This document shows, one piece after another, positions 12,624 through 24,289 of a stretch of 64,000 bases of DNA. Under the pieces are notes generated by a model. That model ran no database searches and was not told the origin of the DNA. It saw only the letters and a list, made by a program, of their open reading frames with translations. Every line of letters begins with the position of its first letter. The first letter of the stretch is position 1. Origin of the DNA: Cheilinus undulatus. Lineage: Eukaryota > Chordata > Actinopteri > Labriformes > Labridae. The stretch is from the NCBI RefSeq assembly GCF_018320785.1, contig NC_054875.1, positions 31,811,157-31,875,156 of the forward strand, read 5' to 3'. A program made the translations under genes and the position numbers.

Positions 12624-14052
12624 AGGAATCTGCACGGCATCATGCTTCACGTTTGATCTCGTTATTTCATCAGGCCGCGCGCTTCCTTTTAACTACTTTG
12701 ACCCTAAATGTTGCTGAAACAGGCCCTGGCTGAAGCTGGCTGCTGTACTGTCACTCAGCCGCGCGTGACTATGTGTATGTGTGCACGCGCGAGTATGTGA
12801 ATACATTTCTATGTGTTTGTGCGTGTTGCTTTGACAGGGTGAGCGCAATGCGTACTTTAATTTACCATTACAGCATGATATGCGGTTACAGAGAAGTGGC
12901 TTTGTAGCTTTCATAGAGAATCAAAATGTTGGTTTTAAATGTCTTATTGCTCTGACGTCTCCAAAAACAGTGTAGCTTACAACGCCTCACGCGGAATACG
13001 ACGTAGAAAACAACTGGACTTTCGCCAAGTGGGGTCACTGGCCTACATCTAGACATCACTATTATTTTAAAATTGATTTAAATCGATAATACTGTCGATA
13101 TTATTGCAGAAGTTCATTTTTTAACGTTGGAGTTGGCGGATAGCTGGCTTCTTTGATGTGCGCATTTTTATCCCTTCAAAAGAAAATATGCTAGCCATCT
13201 TTTGTCACGAAAGGTGTCAGGTAATTTAATTGTTGGCCGAAATGACAACATCAAAATTGGTGACAGTCATACATTTATTGAGGACAAAACCTATGCTCAC
13301 GAGCTATTAATTCAAGGCTACCTATGAATGAGCCAAATGGTAGGCTACGTGTCCGCCGAATGCTGTTTGAGCATTCATGCTACATCTCTATATTTAGGAG
13401 CCTTTGCACCCGTCTCCATATCGTATCACAGTCTTATTTTGACGGCCTGACAATTGTTACAAAATGTTCCAGAGGCTTTGTGGGCTGCAGTCTCCGCATC
13501 GTTTCAAATCAGTCTGCAATGAATTATTTCACAAGCTTAACTAGGCCAACGGTTCCATCCCACCACACCTTCACAGCTCAGGCCTACAGCAGAGACTGAG
13601 CTGGCTGAAGGGACACACTGACGGCGGCTGCAGTGTTCAGGTTGATGGAGTTAACATATAGAAATGTAAGCGGTTCAATGCCACCTACAGGCTTTTTCCT
13701 GTCAACGCATGTATGAAGCTGTAGCCTTTGGGAAGCCATGGGATTCAACACTTGATCAGATAATCCTTCATGTAAAGGTTAAGCAAATAAAAGTCCCTTT
13801 TTGGACCTTTTTAATAGGTTTTCCCTTACATCACCTATGTGGAATCTAACAGGAGCTAAACTTTAAATCTAGCTAATTAACATATTTAAGACTAACCAGA
13901 TGTCTTCAACACATTTTGAAATACAACTTAAACATAGGTTTAATTTAACAAAAGAAAGGAGCAGAGTGTCTGATTGTGAATTTGTACATAATTTGAATGT
14001 CCTTTTTCTCCCTTATACTGTTTGATAGGTTGTTTGTATTACTGTGACCGCA
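12624..14052 (+). other. Probable 3' portion of the mir-124 primary transcript
   Basis: No protein-coding gene was recognised. The DNA between the hairpin and the first poly(A) signal is AT-rich with no transposon ends that I can see. By position it could be the tail of the primary microRNA transcript. Short ORFs here (for example 13324-13599) have no motif. Confidence 0.3.
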
Positions 14053-14058
14053 AATAAA
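14053..14058 (+). terminator. Candidate poly(A) signal for the mir-124 host transcript
   Basis: AATAAA lies in the context CAAATAAAGCC, followed within about 35 bp by a T/G-rich stretch. It is about 1.4 kb downstream of the hairpin on the same strand. Use of this site is inferred from position only. Confidence 0.3.
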
Positions 14059-14396
14059 GCCTGAGCTGCACTGAGTTTCCTGCTTTTATTGTGATTATTC
14101 CACATGAAATTGTACATCACTCATGTCCACTTCACTCAACGCACCTGGGTATACTTGCAGATCAACATCTGATTTGATTAATTCTAGATGTGAGAGATTT
14201 AAAAGGCTGATATTGTGAGGAAGCTTAGCACCATATGTAACGAGCCGCATCAGGAAAGTTTTAGCATATGTTGTAGGCATACTTTTCAGCGTCTGCCACT
14301 GTTTGTAAAAAGTGAACTTTGAGTGTTTTACCTCTAGATAATGTTCTGCCTTTCTGTGGCTTCAACATCGCATCAGCAGTTCCTCCTAATCAGGAC

Positions 14397-14417
14397 ATCA
14401 GCACCACGGAGAGCTCC
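14397..14417 (+). promoter_or_regulatory. RE1/NRSE site for REST (NRSF)
   Basis: The 21-bp site contains the left half TCAGCACCACGG and a right half GAGAGCTCC. From memory the canonical RE1 is TCAGCACCACGG followed by ACAGCGCC with no gap. I count about three mismatches over 21 positions, and the spacing between halves is canonical. REST is known to repress miR-124 loci in non-neuronal cells, and this site lies about 1.8 kb downstream of the hairpin. It also lies downstream of the ythdf1 3' end, but a role at mir-124 is much more likely. Confidence 0.7.
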
Positions 14418-14849
14418 TGTCAAGGAAAGGGAAAAAAAAATCTGACTGAAATAGAACAAGTACAGGGCATCTCAGGATACAAGGCTGGATGAGAAAATGT
14501 TTGAAAATGTACGGCTTTACATTTAAATCAGCCAGTTAAATGCCTAATATGTGAATTTTCCTCTAGTGCGCTTAAAATTGGTCAACCTTATCCCTGTTTA
14601 AGATTACATTTTGACCTTATGAACCCATGGAAAAATGAGGTCTGCTTTGATGACAGTTTTTAAAGATACAGCAATGGAAACATCAGCAGCATGAATAAAG
14701 GAACACAAAAAAAGCACAACATTTTCAATGACATTTAAGCACAGAGGCGGTCCTGCAGAGCTCCCTCTCTTTGAATAAGGTCACTAGAAAAGACTGTTTA
14801 CTCAATAACAGAAAATACATGAGATCAAGGCAGTAATTTCTGAATGGAG

Positions 14850-17218
14850 TTTATTAAGGCTTGATTTCTTCTATAAAGAAAAACCAAGATAGATCTTTTA
14901 AACAAGTTAGGCCTACTACAACTGAAGTCTAAAAGTAATCAATGTTAAATATTTCATGTTAACCCTTTTGTAGTGTAGATACATATACTTTAAAGGCTAA
15001 TCTGACATCCCTCTATTGCAACATACATTATCTGACAACGTGCACGCAATCTCTGCACTATGATCACAACCAGCTCATGCTTCCTGAGGCAAAGAGAGAT
15101 CATCTTCTGTTGCGTCCTTTAGCTTGGCAGCTCCCCCCCTGACTCTATGATGGTCAGAGAGCGGCGTGCGGTGAAGGCAAACAGTGAAGGGCCTTCAGCA
15201 TATTGCTTGAATCAACCTAGCTATTAATTATGGCAGGTAAAAAAGGAAGGTAAGAGGTCAGTTCTTTAGATTACAGGGGATACACTGGCCAGTGGGGGGG
15301 CAATGCAGCTTTTGGAAACTTGTGACGTGCGCAATCATACTCACTCGAGTGACCTCAGCAAAGTGCAGTACTTCTGTCATCTCAGCAGGGAAATAATCTC
15401 ACAGAATCAAAGCAGATTATATGATACATAAATTCTATCACATAATCTGCCAAAGTAATGAGTTCAGGGCACATTAAACATTTTCAACTGTCACTTTCTG
15501 TCTGTTTCAAGTAAAATATTGCAAACAAAAAGTTGTGAATTATTCATATTTGAAAACAAAGATACTTCTGATTTAAATCTTTACACAGACAAATAAAACT
15601 GCCAAAGGGAGAAAAGATTCTTCTACATTAAATGACAGCAATATCTAGCAGCTTCCTTATGACAAATACTCAGAGCCTTTTTTTCTTACCGATCTGGGCA
15701 AATAAAGCATACTGGAGCTTTTAAGATTCTGAAATAACATGAAAAAAAAAACTGCAAGATGGATGACAGTAAAACAATCCCAGCAGACCCTCTGTAGCTT
15801 GTCATGCACGGGCAAACACACATCTGTGAGTGACTGTGTTTTTAATATATAATCTCTTTTTCTGTTAACAGACCTGAAAGTCAGTCATAATCAATGGTTT
15901 TCAGTCTCGATCAAATTATGTTTGCAACAACAACCAAAAAACACACAGAAACCACATTTCATTCTTAATTTTTTCTTACTTGATAGTAAATCAGTTACAT
16001 TAATTTTAGGTTATACATTTTTTAGGCTTTCTCCATGAATATATAGGCTCCTACGTTAAAGCTTAGCATTACGACCAACATGACAGACTTAGCAAAAAAA
16101 AAAAATTGAGGAAAAAAAAAAAAGAAAAACAAGAGGATTAAGACAGAATGATGGTGAATGGACAAAAACATGAACCCTCCCCCTGTTTCTGTGAAACAAA
16201 AAAAGCAAAAGCAACAATTCATTCAATGTAGTAGTTACATCATTACACATTTCTGATTATAAAACAATTTAAAAATGTTGGATGCGACAATTCTCTCAGA
16301 CTGGGTTGCGTACACAAGCAGAATCTCCTGATGAAACATACGAAAGACCCCTTCAAGAAAGACATCAAAAGAAAGCAAAGCAGAGGGGTGTGAAGGATGT
16401 CAATAGTACAATTTTTGACTTAAAATGGTAAGAGTTCTGGTTGTGGAGGACACATCCGTTATTTCTTTCCCAGAGGCCTTTGCAATTCCTCCTCAGAAAT
16501 GTCTCAAGTCCCGTGTGACTTCACACTATCCCTGATTTCTCCAGCAGTGTCACTGTTTGAGCAGTTCTTTTGAGTCACCAATAATTAGAAAAAAAAAAAC
16601 ATTAAGGCTCCAGAAAACAGGTTTCTGAAATGAAATTGTCAGTAGTAAGCCAAAAAATAGAGATTTTGTTGATCTGAATGAAAAATAGATAAACCAGTGA
16701 AGTTTTATTATCGCACAGCTCCAAGTCCATTGCCTTTGGGATCCTCCAACCCTGTTGGCACAGTTAAACCTCTGAAGCATGGCAATGTTGCCCCCTAATG
16801 GACACACAGGGGCAGGACACATCCGTTCCTGATTGTACTGAAATATAAAGTGGCAGATTTTTCTCCATGGTGCAGTCAAACCCTGATTCAATTGGAAAGA
16901 GGTGGGGTGGGGGCAGGAGACAGGAAACCAGTCTGGTGAGAGAAGAGCACGAGATGGAACGGGAAGAATTTTTTTTTTTTAAAAGACCCCAAACTAAAGA
17001 GTGTGGTGGTGGTGGCTACGTAATACATGAAATCAGCTTATTATCCCTGCACAAGAAGTGGGTGGTACATGGGGCAAAAAAAGCACAAGTCTTGACAATG
17101 GCAGAGATTCACCAGGATTAAACTGAAAATGAAGGGCATGGTTGCATTTTCATATTCTTCTGTCTCTTAAATCAAACGTCCTAGTGTAACTGTTGATCAA
17201 GCCAAGGATAAATGTCTT
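14850..17218 (-). other. ythdf1: Probable ythdf1 3' untranslated region
   Basis: This is the AT-rich noncoding stretch after the ythdf1 stop codon, read on the minus strand. Minus-strand AATAAA signals (plus-strand TTTATT) occur at 16704-16709 and 14850-14855. The distal one would give a 3'UTR of about 2.4 kb, and shorter forms are equally possible. Poly-A/T runs are frequent. The extent is an estimate. Confidence 0.4.
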
Positions 17219-17245
17219 CTATTGTTTATTCCTGTTTTGACGCTC
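17219..17245 (-). CDS. ythdf1: ythdf1 last coding exon
   Basis: After a T-rich tract and a TTACAG acceptor, 27 nt code ERQNRNKQ and a TAG stop, the exact YTHDF1 C-terminus as I recall it. It is separated from the 48-nt exon by about 1.87 kb, most of which is a Tc1-like transposon. Confidence 0.85.
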   Translation of the reverse strand, partial: ERQNRNKQ

Positions 17246-20200
17246 CTGTAAAAAAAACAAGAAAGTGTATTAAACATACAAGCGTTACATAAGAGCAGAG
17301 TAAATTGTACAACATTCTGTTGAACAATCTGCACTGATCTATTTAAAGCAGCGATCAAGTATTAGTTACAAAAAATGTACAGGTACAGCTCAAAAAATTA
17401 GAATATCATCAAAAAGTTCAATATTTTTGTCACTCATTTCAGAAAGTGAAACCCATATTTTATATAGACTCATTACACAAAGAGGTAAATATTTCAAGCC
17501 TTTATTTCTTGAAATGTTGATGATTATGGCTTACAGATAATGAAAACCCAAAATTCAGTGTCTCAGAAAATTTGAGTATTACATAAGATCAACGAAAAAG
17601 GATATTTTAAACAGAAATGTCAGGCTTCTGAAAAGTCTGTTCATTTCTATGCACTCAATACTTGGTTGGGCCTCCTTCTGCATAAATTACTGCATCAATG
17701 CAGCGTGGCATGAAGGTGATCAGCCTGTGTCACTGCTCAGGTGTAATGGAAGCCCAGGTTGCTTTGACAGTGGCCTTCAGGTCATCTGCATTGTTGGGTC
17801 TGGTGTCTCTCATTTTCCTCTTGACAATACCCCAGAGATTCTCTATGGGGTTCAGGTCAGGCCAGTTTGCTGGCCAGTCAAGCACAGCAACACCATGGTC
17901 ATAGAACCAGCTTTTGGTACCATTGGCAGTGTGGGCAGGTGCCAAGTCCTGCTGGAAAATGAAATCAGCATCTCCATAAAGCTTTTCAGCAGAAGGAAGC
18001 ATGAAGTGCTCTAAAATGTCCTGGTAGATGGCTGCATTGACTGTGGACTTCAGAAAACACAGTGGACCAACACCACTAGATGCCACGGCAGCCCAAATCA
18101 CCACTGACTGTGGAAACTTCACACTGGACTTAATGCAACGTGGATTCTGTGCCTCTCCACTCTTCCTCCAGACTCTGGGACCTGGATTTCCAAATGACAT
18201 GCAAAATCTACTTTCATCTGAAAAAAGGACTTTGGACCACTAAGCAACAGTCCAGTTCTTTTTCTCCACAGCCCAGGTAAGACGCTTCTGATGTTGTCTT
18301 TGGTTCAGGAGTGGCTTGACACAAGGAATGCCACATTTGTAGCCCATGTCTAGGATTCGTCTGTGCGTAGCAGCTCTTGATGCGCTGACTCCAGCCTCAG
18401 TCCACTCCTTGTGAAGCTCCCCCAAATTCTTGAATGGATTTTGCTTGAAACTCCTCTCAAGGCTGTGGTTATCCCTTATGCTGGTGCACCTTTTCCTACC
18501 ACACTTTCTCCTTCCACTCAACTTTCTATGAATATGCTTGGATACAGCACTCTGTGAACAACCAGCTTCTTTAGCAATGAACTTTTGTGGCTTACCCTCC
18601 TTGTGGAGGGTGTCAATGACCGTCTTCTAGACATCTGCCAGGTCTGCAGTGTTCCCCATGATTGTGTAGCCGACTGACCCAGACTGAGAGACCATTTAAA
18701 GGCTCAGGAGACCTTTGCAGGTGTTTTGAGTGAATTAACTGATTAGAGTGTGACACCATGACTTTCCAATATTAAACTTTTTCACAACATTCTAATTTCC
18801 TGAGACACTGAATTTTGGGTTTTCATTATCTGTAAGCCATAATCATCAACATTTCAAGAAATAAAGGCTATACATATTTCACTCTATGTGTAATGGGTCT
18901 ATATAATATATGGGTTTCACTTTCTGAGATAAGTGACAAAAAATATTGAACTTTTTTTTATGGTATTCTAGTTTTTTGAGCTGCAACTGAATTGTCAGTG
19001 TATCAACACCAATTTCAAGAGCAACTACCACTGGATACAAATTTTCAAAAAGCCAGTAATTCTCAAGGGACATGCAATAAAACTAAAAACGGAAATTTGA
19101 CAGGCTTTTACCTGATCCAACCGTGAGCGGTTCTGTATCTGAGGCGGTTCAAAAGTCTGCTGGAAGGAGCAAATACAAATGAAGATTATGAAAACAAAAC
19201 AAAAAACTGTCACTCAGAAAGAAGCATCATTACACATGTACTACAATAATCAGTTCCAAACATCATTTTCATTCTTTTTAGGTAACACAGTAATATGACC
19301 ATGCCCACCTTCCGCACCTCCTCCTCCTCTTCCTGCCTCTTCTCATAATGGGAGAAATCATCAAAAATGGAGGTGGTGTGTTTGTAGGTGGCGATGATCT
19401 TTAGCACCTGCTTGGCCTTCTCCAGAGGAACTTCCTGGGTGTCGCGGGAGTTGGTCACTGGTTTGTTGTCGTTGTTCTCCAGGCGGATGTGGCGCAGCTG
19501 GCTGTTAGGCACATCCTTAACAAACAACCAGTCCACGTCAAACTTGCCCTTCCACTTGTCCTGCGCCCAAACACCAGCACTGGTACCATAGTCCACTGGC
19601 GAGCGCATCTCTGCCACACCGCAGAAATGGCCGCTGCCGTTGACACTGAACAGCAGGTACACGGGGCCCTTACCGTTCATGGCCCGGAAGGCTGAGTCCA
19701 GGCGCTTGTTGCCATGCTCCGTGCTGCACCAGATCGAGTACTTGATGGAGCGATGGATATCGTCCTCAGAGTAGCTCTTAATGATGAAAACACGACCGTT
19801 CTTCAGGTTCCACTCAAAGTCCTTGGGGTTGTAACTATGTGAGGCACGCAGCTTGTCAAGCACTGGGTGGGACTCTACACCAGGTCCCTGGTTGGCAGAA
19901 GATTGGGGGCCAGCGCTTCCACCTCCAACCGTACCCATCACACCACTACCGTCTTGGCCAGGGCCGCCCTGTCCATAGCCTTGGTTACGGTTACGCGGGG
20001 CGACCCAGCGCGTCTGGGGTTGAGGGGGCTGGGTGTGGTTTTGGTAGGCATGAGGTGGTTGCTGATGGTGCTGGTGATGAGGGGGTTGGGGCTGTAAGGC
20101 CATAGGCTGCATCTGGGGCTGCACCAAAGACTGGGGAGGAGGAGGCTGCATGGGTCCTTGCTGCATGGGGGGCTGAGGTGGCAATCCATGGGGCAGGCTG

Positions 20201-23200
20201 AGAGGCTGCTGCTGTTGTAATGCAGCTGTGGCTACTTTAGTCACCGGGCCCTTGTCCCAGGTCCCAATGTTCATGTTGTGTTTGATGGGTGGAGGGGGAA
20301 GAGCCCCCCCTGGATTGAGCATCCCTGGTTTCACCTTAGCTTTGAGCTGCTGCGGCTTGGCAGGCTTGCTTGCAATTGCAGCCCAGGAGGTGGGTTTTGG
20401 TGGAGGCATTCCAATAGGTGTGGCTCCATTCCCTGTGGGTGCCACAGCAGGTCCACCAATCACAGATCCTACAGCTTTGACTCCCGACCCCTGGCCAGTG
20501 ACATCCCCTCCAATCTTCAAGCCAACCATACCCTGCTCCAGGCTGTTCATACCAGGGGCTTTGTTGAGGGTGTCACTGTGAAAGCCCGTTTGACCATCAG
20601 GCACCAGGGTGCCCCCGAGGGAGCTGGGAGGGTAGCTGTAGCTGCCTCCATAGGCTGAACTCTGAGTCTGCTGGCCTTGGGAGCCACTCGTACCCCAAGC
20701 AGAGAAGGCAGGGTTTTCAGGGAAAAAGTTAAACCTGTGGGGGTAGATGCTGCTTCCCAGACCCCCTGGTTGACCAAACACTGTATCCGGCATGAAGTGA
20801 TGGTCTCCATTACTCAAAGGTCCATATGGGGTCAGGTATGGAATAGGGGGATCCCCGCCTGTGGACCAAGGTGCCTCACTGAGGGGGTATGGAAAGCCAA
20901 TAGAAGGGGCGTAGTAGCTGGACAGGTAGGGATCGGTGATAGACTGGTAGCTGTTGTTCTGGATGGATGAAGGTAAACAAAAGCACCATGTTAGGATGTT
21001 ATTTACTTTGATTTAAATCTAATCTGTGAATTTAAAAAATTGCCTTTTCTACATGCATAAAGTACCTGGTACTTAACTTGAGTTAAATTAACTTGCATCA
21101 AATTAAGGACATGGAATTTACTTGATATAGCCTAATACTGATGAGAAGATCATACTTTTTGATTTCAAATTCATTCTTTTACATATAGTCAGCTTTAAAA
21201 TGCTCAACAATGATGCACATTTTTGTCTATATGCAACCAGGTTTATCATACAAGTATCCTTAGCATCAAGTACATTTAAAGCAAGACAACAAACACAACT
21301 TACATTAATTATAAAATTAGATGCTGTTCTTGACCATCTACACATCATAAACAATGTTCATACCCATTACTTTCTGATATATATAAACTTCTGAGATTGA
21401 GATATGAAGCTTTACCTGAGTAGATTGACCAGTGAGGTATGGCTCAAAGTCATTGTCATGGACAGTCTCCTTCTGATGCAGTGAACCATTTTGCACTACA
21501 GAGAAACAGAATCACAGTAATTACAATTTACAATGATGTATAAGGATGTCAAGGTTCCTATCTTAACAGAAATAGATATAAGTTTAAGTTAACTTCAGCA
21601 CAGCCCCCAATGGATTTAAGGATACACACTACTCTCATATTCAACTACAGAAGTTAATACAGAAAATAATTTTCTACTTTGCCTTTTTCCATGATGATAT
21701 CAGAGTAATATTATGATTAAAATCTATCAAAGGACATGTTTAATACATTTACAAGGTACTTTTGTCTGTCTGTGCTGAAGGGGAATCAGCCTGTGGCCAG
21801 CTGCCAACCAGGCCTGCAGGTTAAAGTGACTCAAGCACTGAATGTCACTTAGCCTTTTTCAGGAGCTGCAGTAAATCAAAGAGGACTTGCCTGCCATAAA
21901 AAATACAATGACAAGGCCATAATAACACAGTTGATAATAAAAGTGTTGTAAAAAACTGTCAATGGATTTTTAAAGCTGAGTGATTATGTCTGTACATGTG
22001 TGCCTTTTGTAACTTTCTATATCAAACCCTTCTGGTCGAGAAAAGTGCAAAATCGTCATCTGTTTCAGTTTAGTTAACATGCATCTCTGTGGTTAGTGAT
22101 GATCAAGGGAAGAGGGTTGCATTTTCAGATCTTTGGACAAAGCTTTACCATAAATACGCCCCGTCCCTCTTCTCAGCATGAGAGGAATCGTCTTACATAG
22201 TTCACTAACCGTTGACTCATTTAGGAGGATGAAGGGAAGGTCTTATACAGGGTAAGGATTGAGAAAGGACCTCCATTTTTCCATATAGGAGATAAACAAT
22301 GTGGACATGCTTACAGTAAGTCATTAATTTGTGTCCGGACTTTGAGGGTTCAGGAAGTATCATTCCTCTCCAAGACAGTTCTATTTATAAAGACATGCTG
22401 AATGTTTCCTTAACTCTCCTCAGAGTATTCAGGTATTGCCCACTTTCATGTATTAGATTATTAACACTGCTATTGTGTCATAGTCAACATCACAACAGTA
22501 CACCTTTAACCAAAACAAAGCTGCACAAACTATTTGTTATTTAGGGCAGGGGTTCTCAAACTTTTTAGCCCAAGACCTCAAAAATAAAGGTGCCAGAGAC
22601 CAGGGACCCTCACTGACCTGAAGGTGATTGAAGCATAGTTGAACACAGTCGCACACATCAGAGAATAGTTGTGTACGAAATTACATTTTTAGGAATTTTT
22701 TTAAAAATTAATTTTGATTTCAGCATAAATCTCAGCAAATTGGCATGTTTTTATCAAAAGGATTTGGCTGCATACCTCTACAATGGGGAGACCTCGACCG
22801 TGGGGAAGGAAGTGACATACATTACTTAAGCCGAAACCAGAATGGTGTTCTGGAGATTTTATTTATTTATTTATTTATTTTGAAAATGGGTAAAATATAA
22901 AATTTGAAATAATCTGAAAATATTCTTTGTTTTTTGGAAGGTATCTGGCAGCCCCCAGGTTGAGAACCACTGGTACAGGCTACATTATGGTGAGGTGTGT
23001 GTAAAAGCGATGTTAAAAAAAGCTAAAATTCCAGGTAATTCTAAAGAAATTTCCATTATAACTTGGTTCACTCTGAGTAAATATGTAGTACATTTATCAT
23101 GCTATATTTAAGTTCTATTTTGATTGGTTTTACTATTTTGCAGTGATGTATTCTTGTTTCATGTTTTGCTTTTCTACTGTGAAGCACTTTGTTTAACCAT

Positions 23201-24289
23201 GGTTGTTTAAAATGTGCTCTAAAAATAAAGTTGAAGTAAATATTTACAGTGTTGTGTTGTCTGGCAGTGGTATATATCAGAGGCAGATTAAGACTTTATA
23301 AAAGGCCGAAGTATGTGATGCTGTAACACTTTGCTAGAGGAAAATGAGGGCCAAGATTAAACGATCGTTTAGTATTTTCCCTTGCTTGTCTTTTGATGCT
23401 AAAACATACCTTTGGATGCTTGTCCCTTTGATCTCTGCTCCCACATCGGCCCATAAAAAGAAGACAAAGAAGACAATGTGATTAATTTCAGGTATTTCGG
23501 TATTCACACAAAGGTTTAGGTTGACTACAAGCCCAAAATGCAATCAATGTATGGTTCAGAAAATGAACACAACTGACTACTTCCTGAAGAAAAGCAACGC
23601 TTCAAACTTACCTAACATTATGTACAGTAAAAGCTGTTGATACAACTGGGATATTTAATCTATTTGACCCACTTACGTGGTATATGACAGGAGATAACCA
23701 ATGTTCCAGTAAACGTTGGCGTTATTACACGCACAACTCAGCTAGCTTATGTAGCCCTCTTAAAATGGCTTTTTTTCCCTTCTACACACCAGTGGCGTCA
23801 ATGTACCTTATAACACAGTGCTCACATGAGTCAAAATACATTTAAGGAAGCCTGGACAACACAGAAACACATTAAATAAAAAGTTAGGATTCACTGAATG
23901 AGTTACATTAGCTTTAACCCCAGTTTCAGTCGTTTAACGTTAGCTTTTGGTTTCACGTATCCCACCATAGGTGGCAAGTTTTTTCTGCTACGTTGATGGA
24001 AATAACGTATTAATTCCGGGGAAAGATACGTTGGACAAAGACTTGTACGCTAACACATGGATGTCATCATTCCCAAAATCTACATTACAAACATTTAACC
24101 GTTTAAAGGAATGTAGCTCATTTGCTAGCTAGCTACATGCACCGGCCAACGTTAGAGGCTAGTTAGCACTTCCGAGGAATAGCCATAGCCCAGCAAATCG
24201 TTAACATTAGCAGGTAGCTAGCTTGCAAGCTCTTAACAGGCGAGGTACACCGGCCTTCCTACCTGAGGGTCAATGCTTGTGGCAGACAT
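17219..24289 (-). CDS. ythdf1: YTH domain m6A reader Ythdf1 (six coding exons)
   Basis: Cytoplasmic reader of N6-methyladenosine in mRNA; the family controls translation and decay of methylated transcripts. Coding exons, in transcript order: 24289-24263, 23434-23410, 21495-21416, 20958-19309, 19159-19112 and 17245-17219. Phases agree at every junction and give 618 residues, or 602 without the 48-nt exon; human YTHDF1 is about 560. The N-terminus reads [15 protein letters not shown] low-complexity P/Q/N-rich region follows, with Q/P runs near residues 291-361. The YTH domain covers about 433-569, with the aromatic-cage tryptophans at about W454, W508 and W513. Tracts such as [17 protein letters not shown] and the C-terminus ERQNRNKQ point to the YTHDF1 paralogue rather than YTHDF2. 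Two transposon copies lie in its introns. Birc7 is divergently oriented upstream. Confidence 0.93.
17384..18986 (-). mobile_element. Tc1-like transposon in the last ythdf1 intron
   Basis: Inverted repeats of about 210 bp mark both ends: the left starts TACAGCTCAAAAAATTAGAA, and the right, reverse-complemented, starts GCAGCTCAAAAAACTAGAA. TA precedes the left CAGCTC; the right flank is CA, so one side of the target duplication has mutated. The ends differ by point changes and small gaps, so the copy is not new. It carries one transposase reading frame on the minus strand, the same sense as ythdf1. Confidence 0.92.
17655..18659 (-). pseudogene. Tc1-family transposase, one frame with three stop codons
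   Basis: Cut-and-paste DDE transposase of the Tc1/mariner superfamily. From the ATG at 18659 the whole protein of about 334 codons stays in a single frame and ends EGGPTKY plus TGA at 17655. Three internal stops break it: a TAG at codon 11, a TAG just before [10 protein letters not shown], and a TGA after SITPEQ at 17730. The N-terminal half has the helix-turn-helix pattern ([18 protein letters not shown]). The catalytic region shows [18 protein letters not shown] and [17 protein letters not shown], the expected D, D and E positions. No frameshift was seen, so decay is by point mutation only. Confidence 0.88.
19112..19159 (-). CDS. ythdf1: ythdf1 48-nt exon, probable cassette
   Basis: Acceptor TTTGCTCCTTCCAG and donor GTAAAAG bracket 48 nt in phase 0, coding [16 protein letters not shown]. 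It would insert 16 residues between VRK and ERQNRNKQ. Mammalian YTHDF1, as I recall it, joins VRK directly to ERQ, so this is probably an optional or lineage-specific exon. Both splice sites are good, and there is no stop in frame. Confidence 0.6.
19309..20958 (-). CDS. ythdf1: ythdf1 coding exon 4 (low-complexity region and YTH domain)
   Basis: 1650 nt, 550 codons, starting [16 protein letters not shown] after a CATCCATCCAG acceptor and ending EEEEEVRK before a GTGGGCATGG donor. It holds the disordered region and the entire YTH domain. Reading on past the donor gives unrelated residues up to a stop near 19,210, so the longer ORF end is intronic. Confidence 0.95.
21416..21495 (-). CDS. ythdf1: ythdf1 coding exon 3
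   Basis: 80 nt between a TTTCTCTGTAG acceptor and a GTAAAGC donor. It codes [20 protein letters not shown] followed by TGQSTQ, the conserved acidic/FEPYL segment of YTHDF proteins, and ends in phase 0. Confidence 0.88.
22547..22972. mobile_element. hAT-like non-autonomous element in ythdf1 intron 2
   Basis: The ends CAGGGGTTCTCAAA and TTGAGAACCACTG are inverted repeats of the type seen in hAT (Charlie-like) MITEs. The 400-bp interior is non-coding and contains an ATTT tetranucleotide run near 22,860. The 8-bp target duplications are not recognisable now. It lies between coding exons 2 and 3. Confidence 0.7.
23410..23434 (-). CDS. ythdf1: ythdf1 coding exon 2 (25-nt microexon)
   Basis: Acceptor GGGAGCAG, then 25 nt coding RSKGQASK plus one base, then donor GTATGTTT. 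It joins exon 3 to give [11 protein letters not shown], which matches YTHDF1 proteins. Confidence 0.82.
24263..24289 (-). CDS. ythdf1: ythdf1 coding exon 1
   Basis: Encodes MSATSIDPQ and ends on a complete codon before a GTAGGAAG donor. The start matches the YTHDF family N-terminus, and the exon is 27 nt long in its coding part. Confidence 0.85.

Noticed and set aside
15174-15179. miR-124 target site in the ythdf1 3'UTR
   Set aside because: Only a 6-base seed match (AAGGCA on the plus strand) is present; no 7- or 8-base site was seen in the UTR, so regulation is not claimed.
19210-19308. C-terminal extension of the ythdf1 main ORF after VRK
   Set aside because: The donor GTGGGCATGG lies exactly after VRK, and the true C-terminus ERQNRNKQ is found downstream. 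The extension is intron read-through.
20815-20817. Start of Ythdf1 at the SNGDHHF residue
   Set aside because: The codon is TTG, and conserved YTHDF sequence continues upstream through exons 3, 2 and 1 to an ATG at 24,289.
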